Source: Bacteroidales bacterium (GTDB lineage Bacteria > Bacteroidota > Bacteroidia > Bacteroidales > JAOZVK01). From it: a stretch of 5,925 bases of DNA. Below, piece after piece: positions 1 to 5,750 of the stretch (position 1 is the first letter of the stretch; the number at the start of each line of letters is the position of its first letter). The stretch spans positions 1-5,925 of the forward strand of contig JAOZVK010000374.1 of NCBI GenBank assembly GCA_029938185.1. The letters are read 5' to 3'. The notes beneath the pieces are model-generated. The model was not told the origin of the DNA, ran no database searches, and worked only from the letters and a program-made list of their open reading frames with translations. Position numbers and translations under genes: made by a program.

Positions 1-27
1 TAAAAACCCCCAATTATTAACACCCCA

Positions 28-140
28 GTCTTCGACCTATTTATAGTTGCTTACGTATTAGTACAAAGACAATTTAATCAGAAAGTTATGAATAAGTAAA
101 TGTCGAAAAACTTTTGTAACAGTACTTATTATTTCTGATT
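28..140 (+). repeat. Intergenic repeat copy R1 with imperfect palindrome
   Basis: First of three same-orientation copies (others at 2515 and 5695). The 5' block at 28-60 starts GTCTTCGACCTATTT and includes GCTTACG at 49-55. It matches R2 at 24 of 33 and R3 at 27 of 33 positions without gaps. A second block at 98-128, containing TGTCGAAAAACTTTTGT at 101-117, matches R2 at 29 of 31 positions. The distance from GCTTA to TGTCGA is 52 nt in both R1 and R2. The 3' part can fold: 76-84 (AATCAGAAA) pairs with 132-140, and 91-98 (AATAAGTA) pairs with 123-130, around the conserved loop, with a bulge on the right arm. GTC-TTC-GAC at 28-36 is itself a tiny palindrome. Whether it acts as DNA (REP- or MITE-like) or as RNA cannot be told from sequence alone. 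Confidence 0.75.
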
Positions 141-230
141 TGCCCAATATATACATTATTTTTTTGACTAAATGCATTTATTTTTTTACCAAAATAACAT
201 TTACAGCTTTTCTTATAATTAAATATTAAT

Positions 231-238
231 TAACTTTG
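231..238 (+). promoter_or_regulatory. Bacteroidota -7 box (TAACTTTG) for the OmpA-family gene
   Basis: TAACTTTG fits the Bacteroidota sigma-ABfr -7 consensus TAnnTTTG exactly. It would give a leader of about 110 nt before the ATG at 356. No convincing TTTG -33 box lies 19-25 bases upstream, so the call rests on the -7 box and its position. It lies downstream of repeat R1, so R1 would not be part of this transcript. Confidence 0.5.
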
Positions 239-355
239 TTGTATCATAGATGAAAAATTTTATATTACTGATTACAACATAATATGCACAATATTTGTTG
301 TAAAAAAAGGATACGTAAAAATTAGAAAATATTTATTAAATAAAAGTTAGATAAA

Positions 356-2362
356 ATGGAAAAAATAACTAGTAATAGGTATATTATTATAATTTTATTA
401 TTATTAATCACTACAACAAGTAGTTATTCTCAGAGTAGAAAACTAAGAAAAGCAGATGAAGCTTTTGAAGCAGGAGAATATTTTAAAGCAAGAGTTTTAT
501 ACAAAAAAATTTATAGTAAAACAAAAGGTAAGCCTCAGAAGGCAATTATTGCATTTAAATTAGGACAGTGCAATGTGTTCTTAAGCAATACTAAAAAAGC
601 CGAAAAATGGTTTGTAAAAGCAGTAAAGTATAGATATCAAGATCCTATTGCAATACTATACTGTGCCAACTCAAATAAAATGAATGGAAAGTATGATGAA
701 GCAATAACATATTTTGAAAAATATCTTGAACTTGTACCAAAAGATAAAAAAGGAAAAATAGGAATAGAATCATGTAATTTAGCAAAAAAATGGATAGAAA
801 ATCCCAGTAATTACATTATTAAACATATTGTAGATTTAAATTCAAAACATAGCGATTTTGGACTTTCTTTTGGCACCGAAAGCGGTGAACTGTTTTTTAC
901 CTCAGCAAGAGGAAACTCTGGTGGAAGTAAATTTAATAATGTTTCGGGACAAAATTTTACTGATATTTTTTATAGCCAAAAAGATAGAAAAGGAAAATGG
1001 AGTGTACCTATACCAGTTGAAGGAGAAGTAAATACAGATTTCGACGAAGGTGTACCATCAATAAACAAAGATGGTAGTGTAATGTATTTCACTAGCTGTA
1101 AAATGGTTAAAAATGAAGATTTGGGCTGTAAACTTTTCTTCTCGAAACTTAATAGAAATAAATGGGGAACTCCCGAAAGAATAGAAATTATTAAAGATAG
1201 TAGTATCTCAATAGGGCATCCAAGTATTTCTGAAGACGAACTGACTTTGTATTTTGTTGCAAATATGGAGGGCGGTTTCGGAAAAAAAGATATTTGGAAA
1301 ATCACTCGTGCTAGTGTTTCGGCTAGCTGGGGAAAGCCTATTAATCTTGGTAAAAAAATTAATACTTCTGGAAATGAGCTATATCCCTTTATTAGAAACA
1401 ACAAAATTTTATATTTTGCATCTGATGGTCATATAGGACTAGGGGGTTTAGATGTTTTTAAAGCAAGTCCAAACCAAAAAGAAACATGGAAAGTTGAAAA
1501 TATGAGACCACCAATAAATTCATCTTTTGACGATTTTGGAATAATTTTTTCAAATAAAAAAGAACGTGGTTTTTTTGCAAGTTCAAGACAATCTAAAAAG
1601 AAAGATGAAATATATTCCTTTAAACTACCTGATTTAAAATTTAAAATAAAAGGAATTGTTAAAAATGAAGAAACAAGTATCCCTATTGCTTCAGCTAAAG
1701 TAAAACTGGTAGGTAGCGATGGTGCCTCTCTAGAAGTTAAAACAAACGAAAAGGGTGTTTTTAGATTTAAACTAAAAACAAATGTTGATTACGTGATTGT
1801 TTCGCAGCATCCTAAATATTTGAAAGGAAAAGTAAATGAAACAACCATGGGGCTAAAAAGTAGTACAATTCTTAGTGTCGAAATTTTTTGTGCACCGATT
1901 GATAAACCTATCGAATTACCAAATATTTTTTATGATGTGGGTAAAGCTAAATTAAGAGAAGAGTCAAAGGTATCTTTAGATTTACTTATCGAAACACTTA
2001 AAGTTAATGACAACATTACGATAGAACTTGGTGCACATACTGACTTTAGGGGAACTGAAAAAGATAATTTGGATTTATCGCAACGTAGAGCACAATCGGT
2101 TGTTGATTACCTAATAAATAATGGTATCGCAAAAGACAGGCTTACTGCAAAAGGTTATGGAGAATCAACTCCAAAAGTTATAACAAAAAAAATAGCAGCT
2201 TTACATGTTTTTTTAAATGAAAGCGATAAACTATCAGAAGAATTTATTAATAATCTAACACTTAAAACTCAAAAAGATGCTGCACACCAAATAAATCGTA
2301 GAACTGAATTCAAAGTTCTAAGTGTTGATTATAAAATGAATGCAGAACAATTTGGTGGTTAA
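356..2362 (+). CDS. PorE-like OmpA-family envelope protein (TPR, PD40 propeller, CarboxypepD_reg-like, OmpA_C)
   Basis: A 668-residue exported protein likely to tether an envelope complex to peptidoglycan. Residues 1-26 look like a signal peptide (basic start, hydrophobic 9-22, cleavage near YSQ). There is no lipobox cysteine. Residues 27-150 are helical and TPR-like (KADEAFEAGEYFKARVLY; GKYDEAITYFEKYLELVP). Residues 165-425 carry about five propeller repeats of the type 'EGVPSINKDGSVMYFTS' and 'GLGGLDVFKA'. Residues 430-500 match a carboxypeptidase-regulatory-like fold (IKGIVKNEETSIPIASAKVKL). Residues 520-655 are the OmpA C-terminal domain, with HTD (D563) and LSQRRA (R578) at the 15-residue spacing of the diaminopimelate-binding Asp and Arg, then GYGES and a closing NRRTEFKV. 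The family often has an insert before NRRTEF, seen here at about 606-645. This order of domains is that of the type IX secretion protein PorE, but Bacteroidota carry several paralogues, so the exact role is open. The neighbouring barrel protein is not a recognisable PorP. The ATG is preceded by an A-rich stretch without a Shine-Dalgarno. Confidence 0.9.
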   Translation: MEKITSNRYIIIILLLLITTTSSYSQSRKLRKADEAFEAGEYFKARVLYKKIYSKTKGKPQKAIIAFKLGQCNVFLSNTKKAEKWFVKAVKYRYQDPIAILYCANSNKMNGKYDEAITYFEKYLELVPKDKKGKIGIESCNLAKKWIENPSNYIIKHIVDLNSKHSDFGLSFGTESGELFFTSARGNSGGSKFNNVSGQNFTDIFYSQKDRKGKWSVPIPVEGEVNTDFDEGVPSINKDGSVMYFTSCKMVKNEDLGCKLFFSKLNRNKWGTPERIEIIKDSSISIGHPSISEDELTLYFVANMEGGFGKKDIWKITRASVSASWGKPINLGKKINTSGNELYPFIRNNKILYFASDGHIGLGGLDVFKASPNQKETWKVENMRPPINSSFDDFGIIFSNKKERGFFASSRQSKKKDEIYSFKLPDLKFKIKGIVKNEETSIPIASAKVKLVGSDGASLEVKTNEKGVFRFKLKTNVDYVIVSQHPKYLKGKVNETTMGLKSSTILSVEIFCAPIDKPIELPNIFYDVGKAKLREESKVSLDLLIETLKVNDNITIELGAHTDFRGTEKDNLDLSQRRAQSVVDYLINNGIAKDRLTAKGYGESTPKVITKKIAALHVFLNESDKLSEEFINNLTLKTQKDAAHQINRRTEFKVLSVDYKMNAEQFGG

Positions 2363-2390
2363 ACGATTGTTAATTAGAGACTTGCTGAAA

Positions 2391-2424
2391 AACAAAAATA
2401 TTTAACACTCAATTTATTTTTGTT
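2391..2424. terminator. AT-rich hairpin after the OmpA-family gene, weak terminator candidate
   Basis: AACAAAAATA (2391-2400) and TATTTTTGTT (2415-2424) form a perfect 10-bp inverted repeat with a 14-nt loop, 29 nt after the stop codon. The stem is almost all A/T and is followed on the + strand by A residues rather than a T tract, so it is at best a weak terminator. It could equally be chance in such AT-rich DNA. Confidence 0.3.
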
Positions 2425-2448
2425 AAAAAAAAGATAGTTATATTTTTT

Positions 2449-2456
2449 TATCTTTG
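2449..2456 (+). promoter_or_regulatory. Bacteroidota -7 box (TATCTTTG) upstream of the barrel gene
   Basis: TATCTTTG matches TAnnTTTG exactly. A TTTTTG at 2417-2422 could be the -33 element, but its 26-nt spacing is longer than usual. A transcript from here would carry about 200 nt of leader, including all of repeat R2 and its strong hairpin, before the proposed TTG start at 2667. Confidence 0.5.
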
Positions 2457-2514
2457 TAGCTTGAAAAAATAAGGACAGAATGAGGAGTATGGTTTAGTCC
2501 AAGACAACAGTTAA

Positions 2515-2616
2515 GGTCTTTGACCTATTTTATATGGCTTACGCGTTTTTATAAATCACTGTTATATAATCAATTGTACTCTAACAAATGTCGAAAAACT
2601 TTTGTTAGAGTACTTA
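2515..2616 (+). repeat. Intergenic repeat copy R2
   Basis: Starts with the mini-palindrome GGTC-TTT-GACC (2515-2525), followed by TATTTTATATGGCTTACGCG. It aligns without gaps to R1 across roughly 100 nt: the two end blocks are well conserved and the middle is not. The conserved 3' block at 2586-2616 includes TGTCGAAAAACTTTTGT. Just beyond it, GTCGAAGAT (2629-2637) can pair, with two G-U pairs if transcribed, with GTCTTTGAC (2516-2524), so the whole element could close into one structure. It lies between the promoter box at 2449 and the start of the barrel gene. Confidence 0.75.
2576..2613 (+). other. Perfect 13-bp stem-loop of repeat R2
   Basis: GTACTCTAACAAA (2576-2588) and TTTGTTAGAGTAC (2601-2613) are exact reverse complements around the 12-nt loop TGTCGAAAAACT (2589-2600). 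The same 12-nt loop occurs in R1 at 101-112. There is no trailing T tract, so it is not a typical terminator. It would lie in the 5' leader of the barrel gene. Confidence 0.7.
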
Positions 2617-2666
2617 AATATTACACTTGTCGAAGATTTTATAAATTAAATTATAATTTTAAAAAA

Positions 2667-3788
2667 TTGAAAAAATATATACTGATAATAATATACTTAT
2701 ACATATATAGTTCAATAATTTCGCAGAACTATAAAAACTCATTTTATCAAAAAACGAAAATTGATAATATTGATACTAACTCTTTGCATTTTAGTGTCGA
2801 AAATTCTAATTTTTTTAAAAATAATGAATATTTCAACAAAATAATTGAAGGTTACACACTAATAGGCTATTTTATTCACCCTAAAATAGTATATTACCCA
2901 TCGAACAAAATAAAGATTGAAACTGGTGTTTATATGCTAAAATACTCAGGCATTGATGATTTTACTCAAACACTCCCAACTTTAAGATTTCATATCAAAA
3001 CAACAAAATCGCTTGATATAGTTATTGGTAATTTGTATGGCTCAATAAATCATGATATTGTAGAACCAATATTTGAGTTTGAAAGATATTTTACTAATAA
3101 TATAGAAAATGGATTACAATTTTTAATTAATAAACCAAGAGTAAAATCTGATATATGGATTAATTGGGAAAATTTTATATTTAAAGGAGAAGACAAACAA
3201 GAAGAGTTTACTTTAGGAATATCAAATACTTTGAATCTTTTACCAAAAATTTCAAAACATAAACTTACACTACCTATAAAAATATTAACAGTTCATAGAG
3301 GAGGGCAAATAAATGAAACTGACAAAAATCTTGTAACATATAATAATATTTCGACAGGTATAAGATACGATTTAAAATTAAATTCAAAAAGGTTTAAATC
3401 AATAGGTTTCTATCAATATTTTTTAACATTTAACGATTTATCACCAACAAAAACACTTCCGTATATACAAGGATATGCTTGGTTTTCGAAATATTATTTA
3501 AGAACCAAATATCTACACATTGAAGGAGGATATTGGTTTGGCGATTATTTTTTCTCAGAAAGAGGAAGCCCGATATTTAGAACTGTATCAACATTTGAAA
3601 AAGATTATAGCGAAGATCAAAGATCAATAATTACAGGGAAAATTCTTTTTGAAAAAAAATTCTTAAAAGGAATTTATATTGGTAGTAGATTTGAAGTGTA
3701 TTACGATTTATACAATTATATACTTGATTATTCATATTCATTTTATATTAATTTCAGAACAGAACTTTTATTAAAAAAACTAAAATGA
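2667..3788 (+). CDS. Putative outer-membrane beta-barrel protein of unknown function
   Basis: A 373-residue protein whose family I cannot name with certainty. I place the start at TTG 2667 because it begins a clean signal peptide (MKKYILIIIYLYIYSSIISQ) that fits export. The open frame runs back to TTG 2520, but those 49 codons are repeat R2 sequence and put a basic segment before the signal peptide. The mature part has no long hydrophobic helix. It is rich in alternating aromatic and polar strands (GYTLIGYFIHPKIVYYP at about 62-78, WINWENFIFKG at 164-174, YSFYINFRTELLLKKLK at the C-terminus), as expected for a 12- to 16-strand barrel. EGYTLIGYF and INWENFIFKGE resemble, from memory, uncharacterised Bacteroidales barrel proteins of about 370 residues. 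No lipobox, enzyme motif or TonB plug is visible. It stands alone between long non-coding regions. A TTG start also occurs in the MATE gene of this window. The export call is firmer than the barrel call. Confidence 0.65.
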   Translation: MKKYILIIIYLYIYSSIISQNYKNSFYQKTKIDNIDTNSLHFSVENSNFFKNNEYFNKIIEGYTLIGYFIHPKIVYYPSNKIKIETGVYMLKYSGIDDFTQTLPTLRFHIKTTKSLDIVIGNLYGSINHDIVEPIFEFERYFTNNIENGLQFLINKPRVKSDIWINWENFIFKGEDKQEEFTLGISNTLNLLPKISKHKLTLPIKILTVHRGGQINETDKNLVTYNNISTGIRYDLKLNSKRFKSIGFYQYFLTFNDLSPTKTLPYIQGYAWFSKYYLRTKYLHIEGGYWFGDYFFSERGSPIFRTVSTFEKDYSEDQRSIITGKILFEKKFLKGIYIGSRFEVYYDLYNYILDYSYSFYINFRTELLLKKLK

Positions 3789-3884
3789 GTGTTGTGGTTT
3801 GAAACATGCCACATATTTTTATTTATATGCGTTGATATTGTTATATTATTAAAATTTCAATGAAAATCAATAACATAATCGCCT

Positions 3885-3917
3885 ACTGTCGGCGTGGCTT
3901 AAAGCCACACCAACAGT
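3885..3917. repeat. REP-like palindrome
   Basis: ACTGT at 3885-3889 pairs with ACAGT at 3913-3917. GG (3891-3892) pairs with CC (3910-3911), and GTGGC (3894-3898) pairs with GCCAC (3904-3908), leaving two single mismatches and a TTAAA loop. It is clearly more GC-rich than its surroundings, as in dispersed REP-type palindromes. It lies 97 nt after the barrel gene's stop and could fold in the 3' end of that transcript. A T run (TTTT, 3917-3920) follows the stem, so a terminator role is also possible. Confidence 0.55.
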
Positions 3918-4020
3918 TTTAAACAAGCAAGATGTAACAAGCCACAACAATAAATTTAGCATATCATAAAAAGAAGCCAACGAAACAACATATTGATTAG
4001 AATTACTAAAAGACACAGAA

Positions 4021-4109
4021 TAAGTAATTAACAATTAACAATTTTGCTTACGCCAAAATTACAATAAGTTACAATTTTACAAAGTGTCGATTTTATACGA
4101 TGACCTACT
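4021..4109. mobile_element. 89-bp insertion inside the four-helix-bundle pseudogene, MITE-like
   Basis: Removing these 89 nt restores GAA-TAT-ATC (E-Y-I), the expected family sequence, so the segment is most simply an insertion. Its edges read TAAGTA (4021-4026) and TACTTA (4106-4111), exact reverse complements. This fits a short element of 87 nt (4023-4109) with AGTA/TACT ends flanked by a duplicated TA. Inside are a 7-bp hairpin (4040-4046 with 4054-4060) and two AATTAACA-type units (4026-4040). It also contains TTGCTTACG, TGTCGA and GACCTA, words found in repeats R1 and R2, but in a different order. It codes for nothing. The termini are too short for a firm class. Confidence 0.45.
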
Positions 4110-4161
4110 TATATCAATATTACACTATTTCAAAGTATGTATAAAGAATGTAAAGAACTAA

Positions 4162-4196
4162 TTTCAATGTTAGTTGCAACAATAAAAACATTGAAA
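4162..4196. other. 10-bp inverted repeat near the pseudogene 3' end
   Basis: TTTCAATGTT (4162-4171) and AACATTGAAA (4187-4196) are exact reverse complements around a 15-nt loop that holds the palindrome GTTGCAAC (4173-4180). It lies within what were codons of the C-terminal helix, so it may be an accident of coding sequence. No T tract follows. Confidence 0.35.
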
Positions 4197-4246
4197 ACTA
4201 GGCTACCCGTCAGAAGTTGGTCAGTCTTGTTTATCAGGTGTTTCGT

Positions 4247-4288
4247 AACAGGATAAAAATCAATCCTGTTAATCCTGTAAATCCTGTC
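4247..4288. repeat. Three tandem 9-bp repeats (AATCCTGTN) with an inverted partner
   Basis: AATCCTGTT (4262-4270), AATCCTGTA (4271-4279) and AATCCTGTC (4280-4288) are direct repeats differing only in the last base. AACAGGAT at 4247-4254 is the exact reverse complement of ATCCTGTT at 4263-4270, giving an 8-bp stem with an 8-nt loop. Similar AATCCTGT arrays are, from memory, common intergenic repeats in Bacteroidota and other environmental bacteria. The array lies 77 nt before the MATE start, so it could affect that gene's leader. Three units without spacers are not a CRISPR array. Confidence 0.65.
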
Positions 4289-4365
4289 AAAAAATAAAAT
4301 AATGTCCAATACTATACGTGTAGCCGAAAACTAAAACAAACTTTTAACTTTAACATTAAACATAA

Positions 4366-5694
4366 TTGAAAGATTTAACAGTAGGGAAAGAATGGAAAGT
4401 GATACTAAATTTCACTTTACCAATGTTATTAGGAAATATTTTTCAACAATTTTATAATGTTGTTGATAGTATAATAGTAGGAAATTATCTGGGAAAAGAA
4501 GCATTATCGGCAGTTGGGGCTTCTTTTCCTATTATTTTTGTATTAATATCGTTAGTTATAGGAATTGGAACAGGCTCAACAATAATAATTTCGCAATATT
4601 TTGGTGCAAAAAACTACGAAAAAGTAAAAATTACCATTAATACAATGTATATAATGTTATTTTTTGCATCAATATTGATTTCAGTAATCGGTATTGTTTT
4701 TAGCGAACAAATATTTTTATTAATCGACCTGCCTGCTGATATTCTACCACAAGCCAACACATACTTAGTTATTATACTAACAGGAACAATAGCAATGTTT
4801 GGCTACAACGGAACAAATGCAATACTAAGAGGTTTAGGCGATTCTAAAACTCCTTTATATTTTCTGATAATTTCAACTATAATTAATATTTGTCTTGATT
4901 TACTTTTTGTTGTAATTTTTGGATGGGGAATCGAAGGGGTAGCAATAGCAACAGTTATTGCACAAGGTGGAGCTTTTCTTTCTGGAGTTTTATATCTGAA
5001 TAAGTATCACAGTCTGATAAATGTTTCTTTTTTCAAATTAAATTTTGATAAAAAAATATTTATAAAAAGTCTAAAGATTGGACTACCTTCAGGCGGACAA
5101 AACATGATTGTAGCTCTTGGTATGGCTGCTCTTTTTAAGATTGTAAATGCTTTTGGTACTGATGTTATTGCAGCATATTCTATTGTAGGACGCATCGACT
5201 CTTTTGCTATAATATCAACTATGAATTTTGCAATGGCATTATCTACTTTTGTTGGACAAAATATTGGTGCAAAAAAAATTGACAGAATTCGTAAAGGACT
5301 TATTTCTACTATCATTATGACAACAATTCTGTCTGTTATATTTACATTAATTTCAGTGTTTTTCGGGCATAGTTTAATGAGTGTATTTACTCCTGATAGC
5401 AAAGTTATTGAAATAGGTGCAAAATATCTTATCATTGTAAGTAGTTTTTATTTTTCATTTTCGATATTATTTAATATTAATTCAGTATTCAAAGGAGCAG
5501 GCGACACCATTGTTCCTATGTTTATAACTCTTTTTGCTCTTTGGTTTATTCGCATTCCTATTTCATATTATTTATCACAACAATTTGGCGAAATTGGAAT
5601 ATGGTGGGGAGTACCAACAGGCTGGATAGCAGGTATGTCATTTGCTTTCTTATATTATATATCGGGACGGTGGAAGAAAAAAGTAATTATGTAA
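4366..5694 (+). CDS. MATE-family multidrug/toxin efflux transporter
   Basis: A complete 442-residue inner-membrane protein, close to the usual 440-460 residues of MATE exporters, which expel cationic or other small compounds in exchange for Na+ or H+. About 12 membrane helices are visible. The two MatE halves repeat each other: SQYFGAKNYEKV (76-87) against GQNIGAKKIDRI (297-308), and ILRGLGDSKTPLYF (153-166) against VFKGAGDTIVPMF (374-386). The N-terminus has the typical PMLLGNIFQQFYNVVDSIIVGNYLG (19-43), closest to NorM/DinF-like members of Bacteroidota and Firmicutes. The substrate cannot be predicted. The start is TTG 4366: an in-frame TAA lies directly before it, and the next ATG (residue 20) would cut the first helix. 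There is no Shine-Dalgarno, only an A/T-rich stretch. No TAnnTTTG box was found upstream. The C-terminus GRWKKKVIM looks natural and the TAA is followed at once by repeat R3. Confidence 0.93.
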   Translation: MKDLTVGKEWKVILNFTLPMLLGNIFQQFYNVVDSIIVGNYLGKEALSAVGASFPIIFVLISLVIGIGTGSTIIISQYFGAKNYEKVKITINTMYIMLFFASILISVIGIVFSEQIFLLIDLPADILPQANTYLVIILTGTIAMFGYNGTNAILRGLGDSKTPLYFLIISTIINICLDLLFVVIFGWGIEGVAIATVIAQGGAFLSGVLYLNKYHSLINVSFFKLNFDKKIFIKSLKIGLPSGGQNMIVALGMAALFKIVNAFGTDVIAAYSIVGRIDSFAIISTMNFAMALSTFVGQNIGAKKIDRIRKGLISTIIMTTILSVIFTLISVFFGHSLMSVFTPDSKVIEIGAKYLIIVSSFYFSFSILFNINSVFKGAGDTIVPMFITLFALWFIRIPISYYLSQQFGEIGIWWGVPTGWIAGMSFAFLYYISGRWKKKVIM

Positions 5695-5750
5695 GGTCTT
5701 CAACCTATTTAATGTTGCTTACACATTCTTTTAATACACTAACAGTGTAT
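5695..5750 (+). repeat. Intergenic repeat copy R3
   Basis: Begins GGTCTTCAACCTATTT at the base right after the MATE stop codon. Its 33-nt 5' block keeps the 21-nt spacing between GTCTT and GCTTA seen in R1 and R2 (27 of 33 matches to R1). TAAGGTCTT is shared with R2, so the MATE stop may be part of the repeat boundary. The conserved TGTCGAAAAACT loop is absent. Instead ATACACT (5734-5740) and AGTGTAT (5744-5750) form a 7-bp hairpin with a 3-nt loop. This copy looks truncated or diverged. A run of ten T residues follows at 5762-5771, so the hairpin region could help end MATE transcription. Confidence 0.65.

Larger units (their letters stand above)
3925..4208 (+). pseudogene. Broken four-helix-bundle protein gene (23S rRNA IVS-protein family)
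   Basis: Two pieces in different frames read as the C-terminal half of a four-helix-bundle protein (TIGR02436 / PF05635 type). The first, 3925-4020, gives KQD..., then KFSIS, stop, KEANETTY, stop, LELLKDTE. The family has the pattern KEANETxYWLELLxxTxYI, so the TGA at 3994 stands where Trp is expected and the TAA at 3967 replaces another residue. The second piece, from 4110, gives YINITLFQSMYKECKEL, then ISMLVATIKTLK, the usual C-terminal helix. The pieces join perfectly (E, then Y-I) if 4021-4109 is removed. The N-terminal half cannot be seen; the REP-like palindrome lies where it would be. With two stops, an insertion and a missing front it cannot encode a working protein. Intact family members are small helical proteins, some encoded inside 23S rRNA intervening sequences and some free-standing, with poorly known function; Avd of diversity-generating retroelements shares the fold. 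The call rests on motif memory, not on a search. Confidence 0.7.

Noticed and set aside
28..60. Possible conserved peptide VFDLF-x-VAY in the 5' block of R1, R2 and R3
   Set aside because: All three read similarly in one frame, but R2 and R3 stop within about 13 codons and no start or longer homologous protein is visible. A structural or DNA role is simpler.
970..1404. Minus-strand open frame of 144 codons
   Set aside because: It lies inside the propeller region of the OmpA-family gene and its translation has no family-like features.
1254..1436. Plus-strand 60-codon open frame
   Set aside because: Out-of-frame shadow of the OmpA-family gene.
2480..2497. Five-codon leader ORF (ATG 2480 to TAG 2497)
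   Set aside because: Too short to support; chance occurrence is likely and no regulatory codon run is seen.
2520..2666. Upstream 49-codon extension of the barrel protein from TTG 2520
   Set aside because: This stretch is repeat R2, including its hairpin, and it would put a basic non-signal segment before a good signal peptide.
4262..4288. CRISPR-like direct repeats
   Set aside because: Units are 9 bp, adjacent and without spacers; no cas genes are present.
5007..5435. Minus-strand open frame of 142 codons
   Set aside because: Antisense to the MATE gene, whose frame carries all the family motifs.
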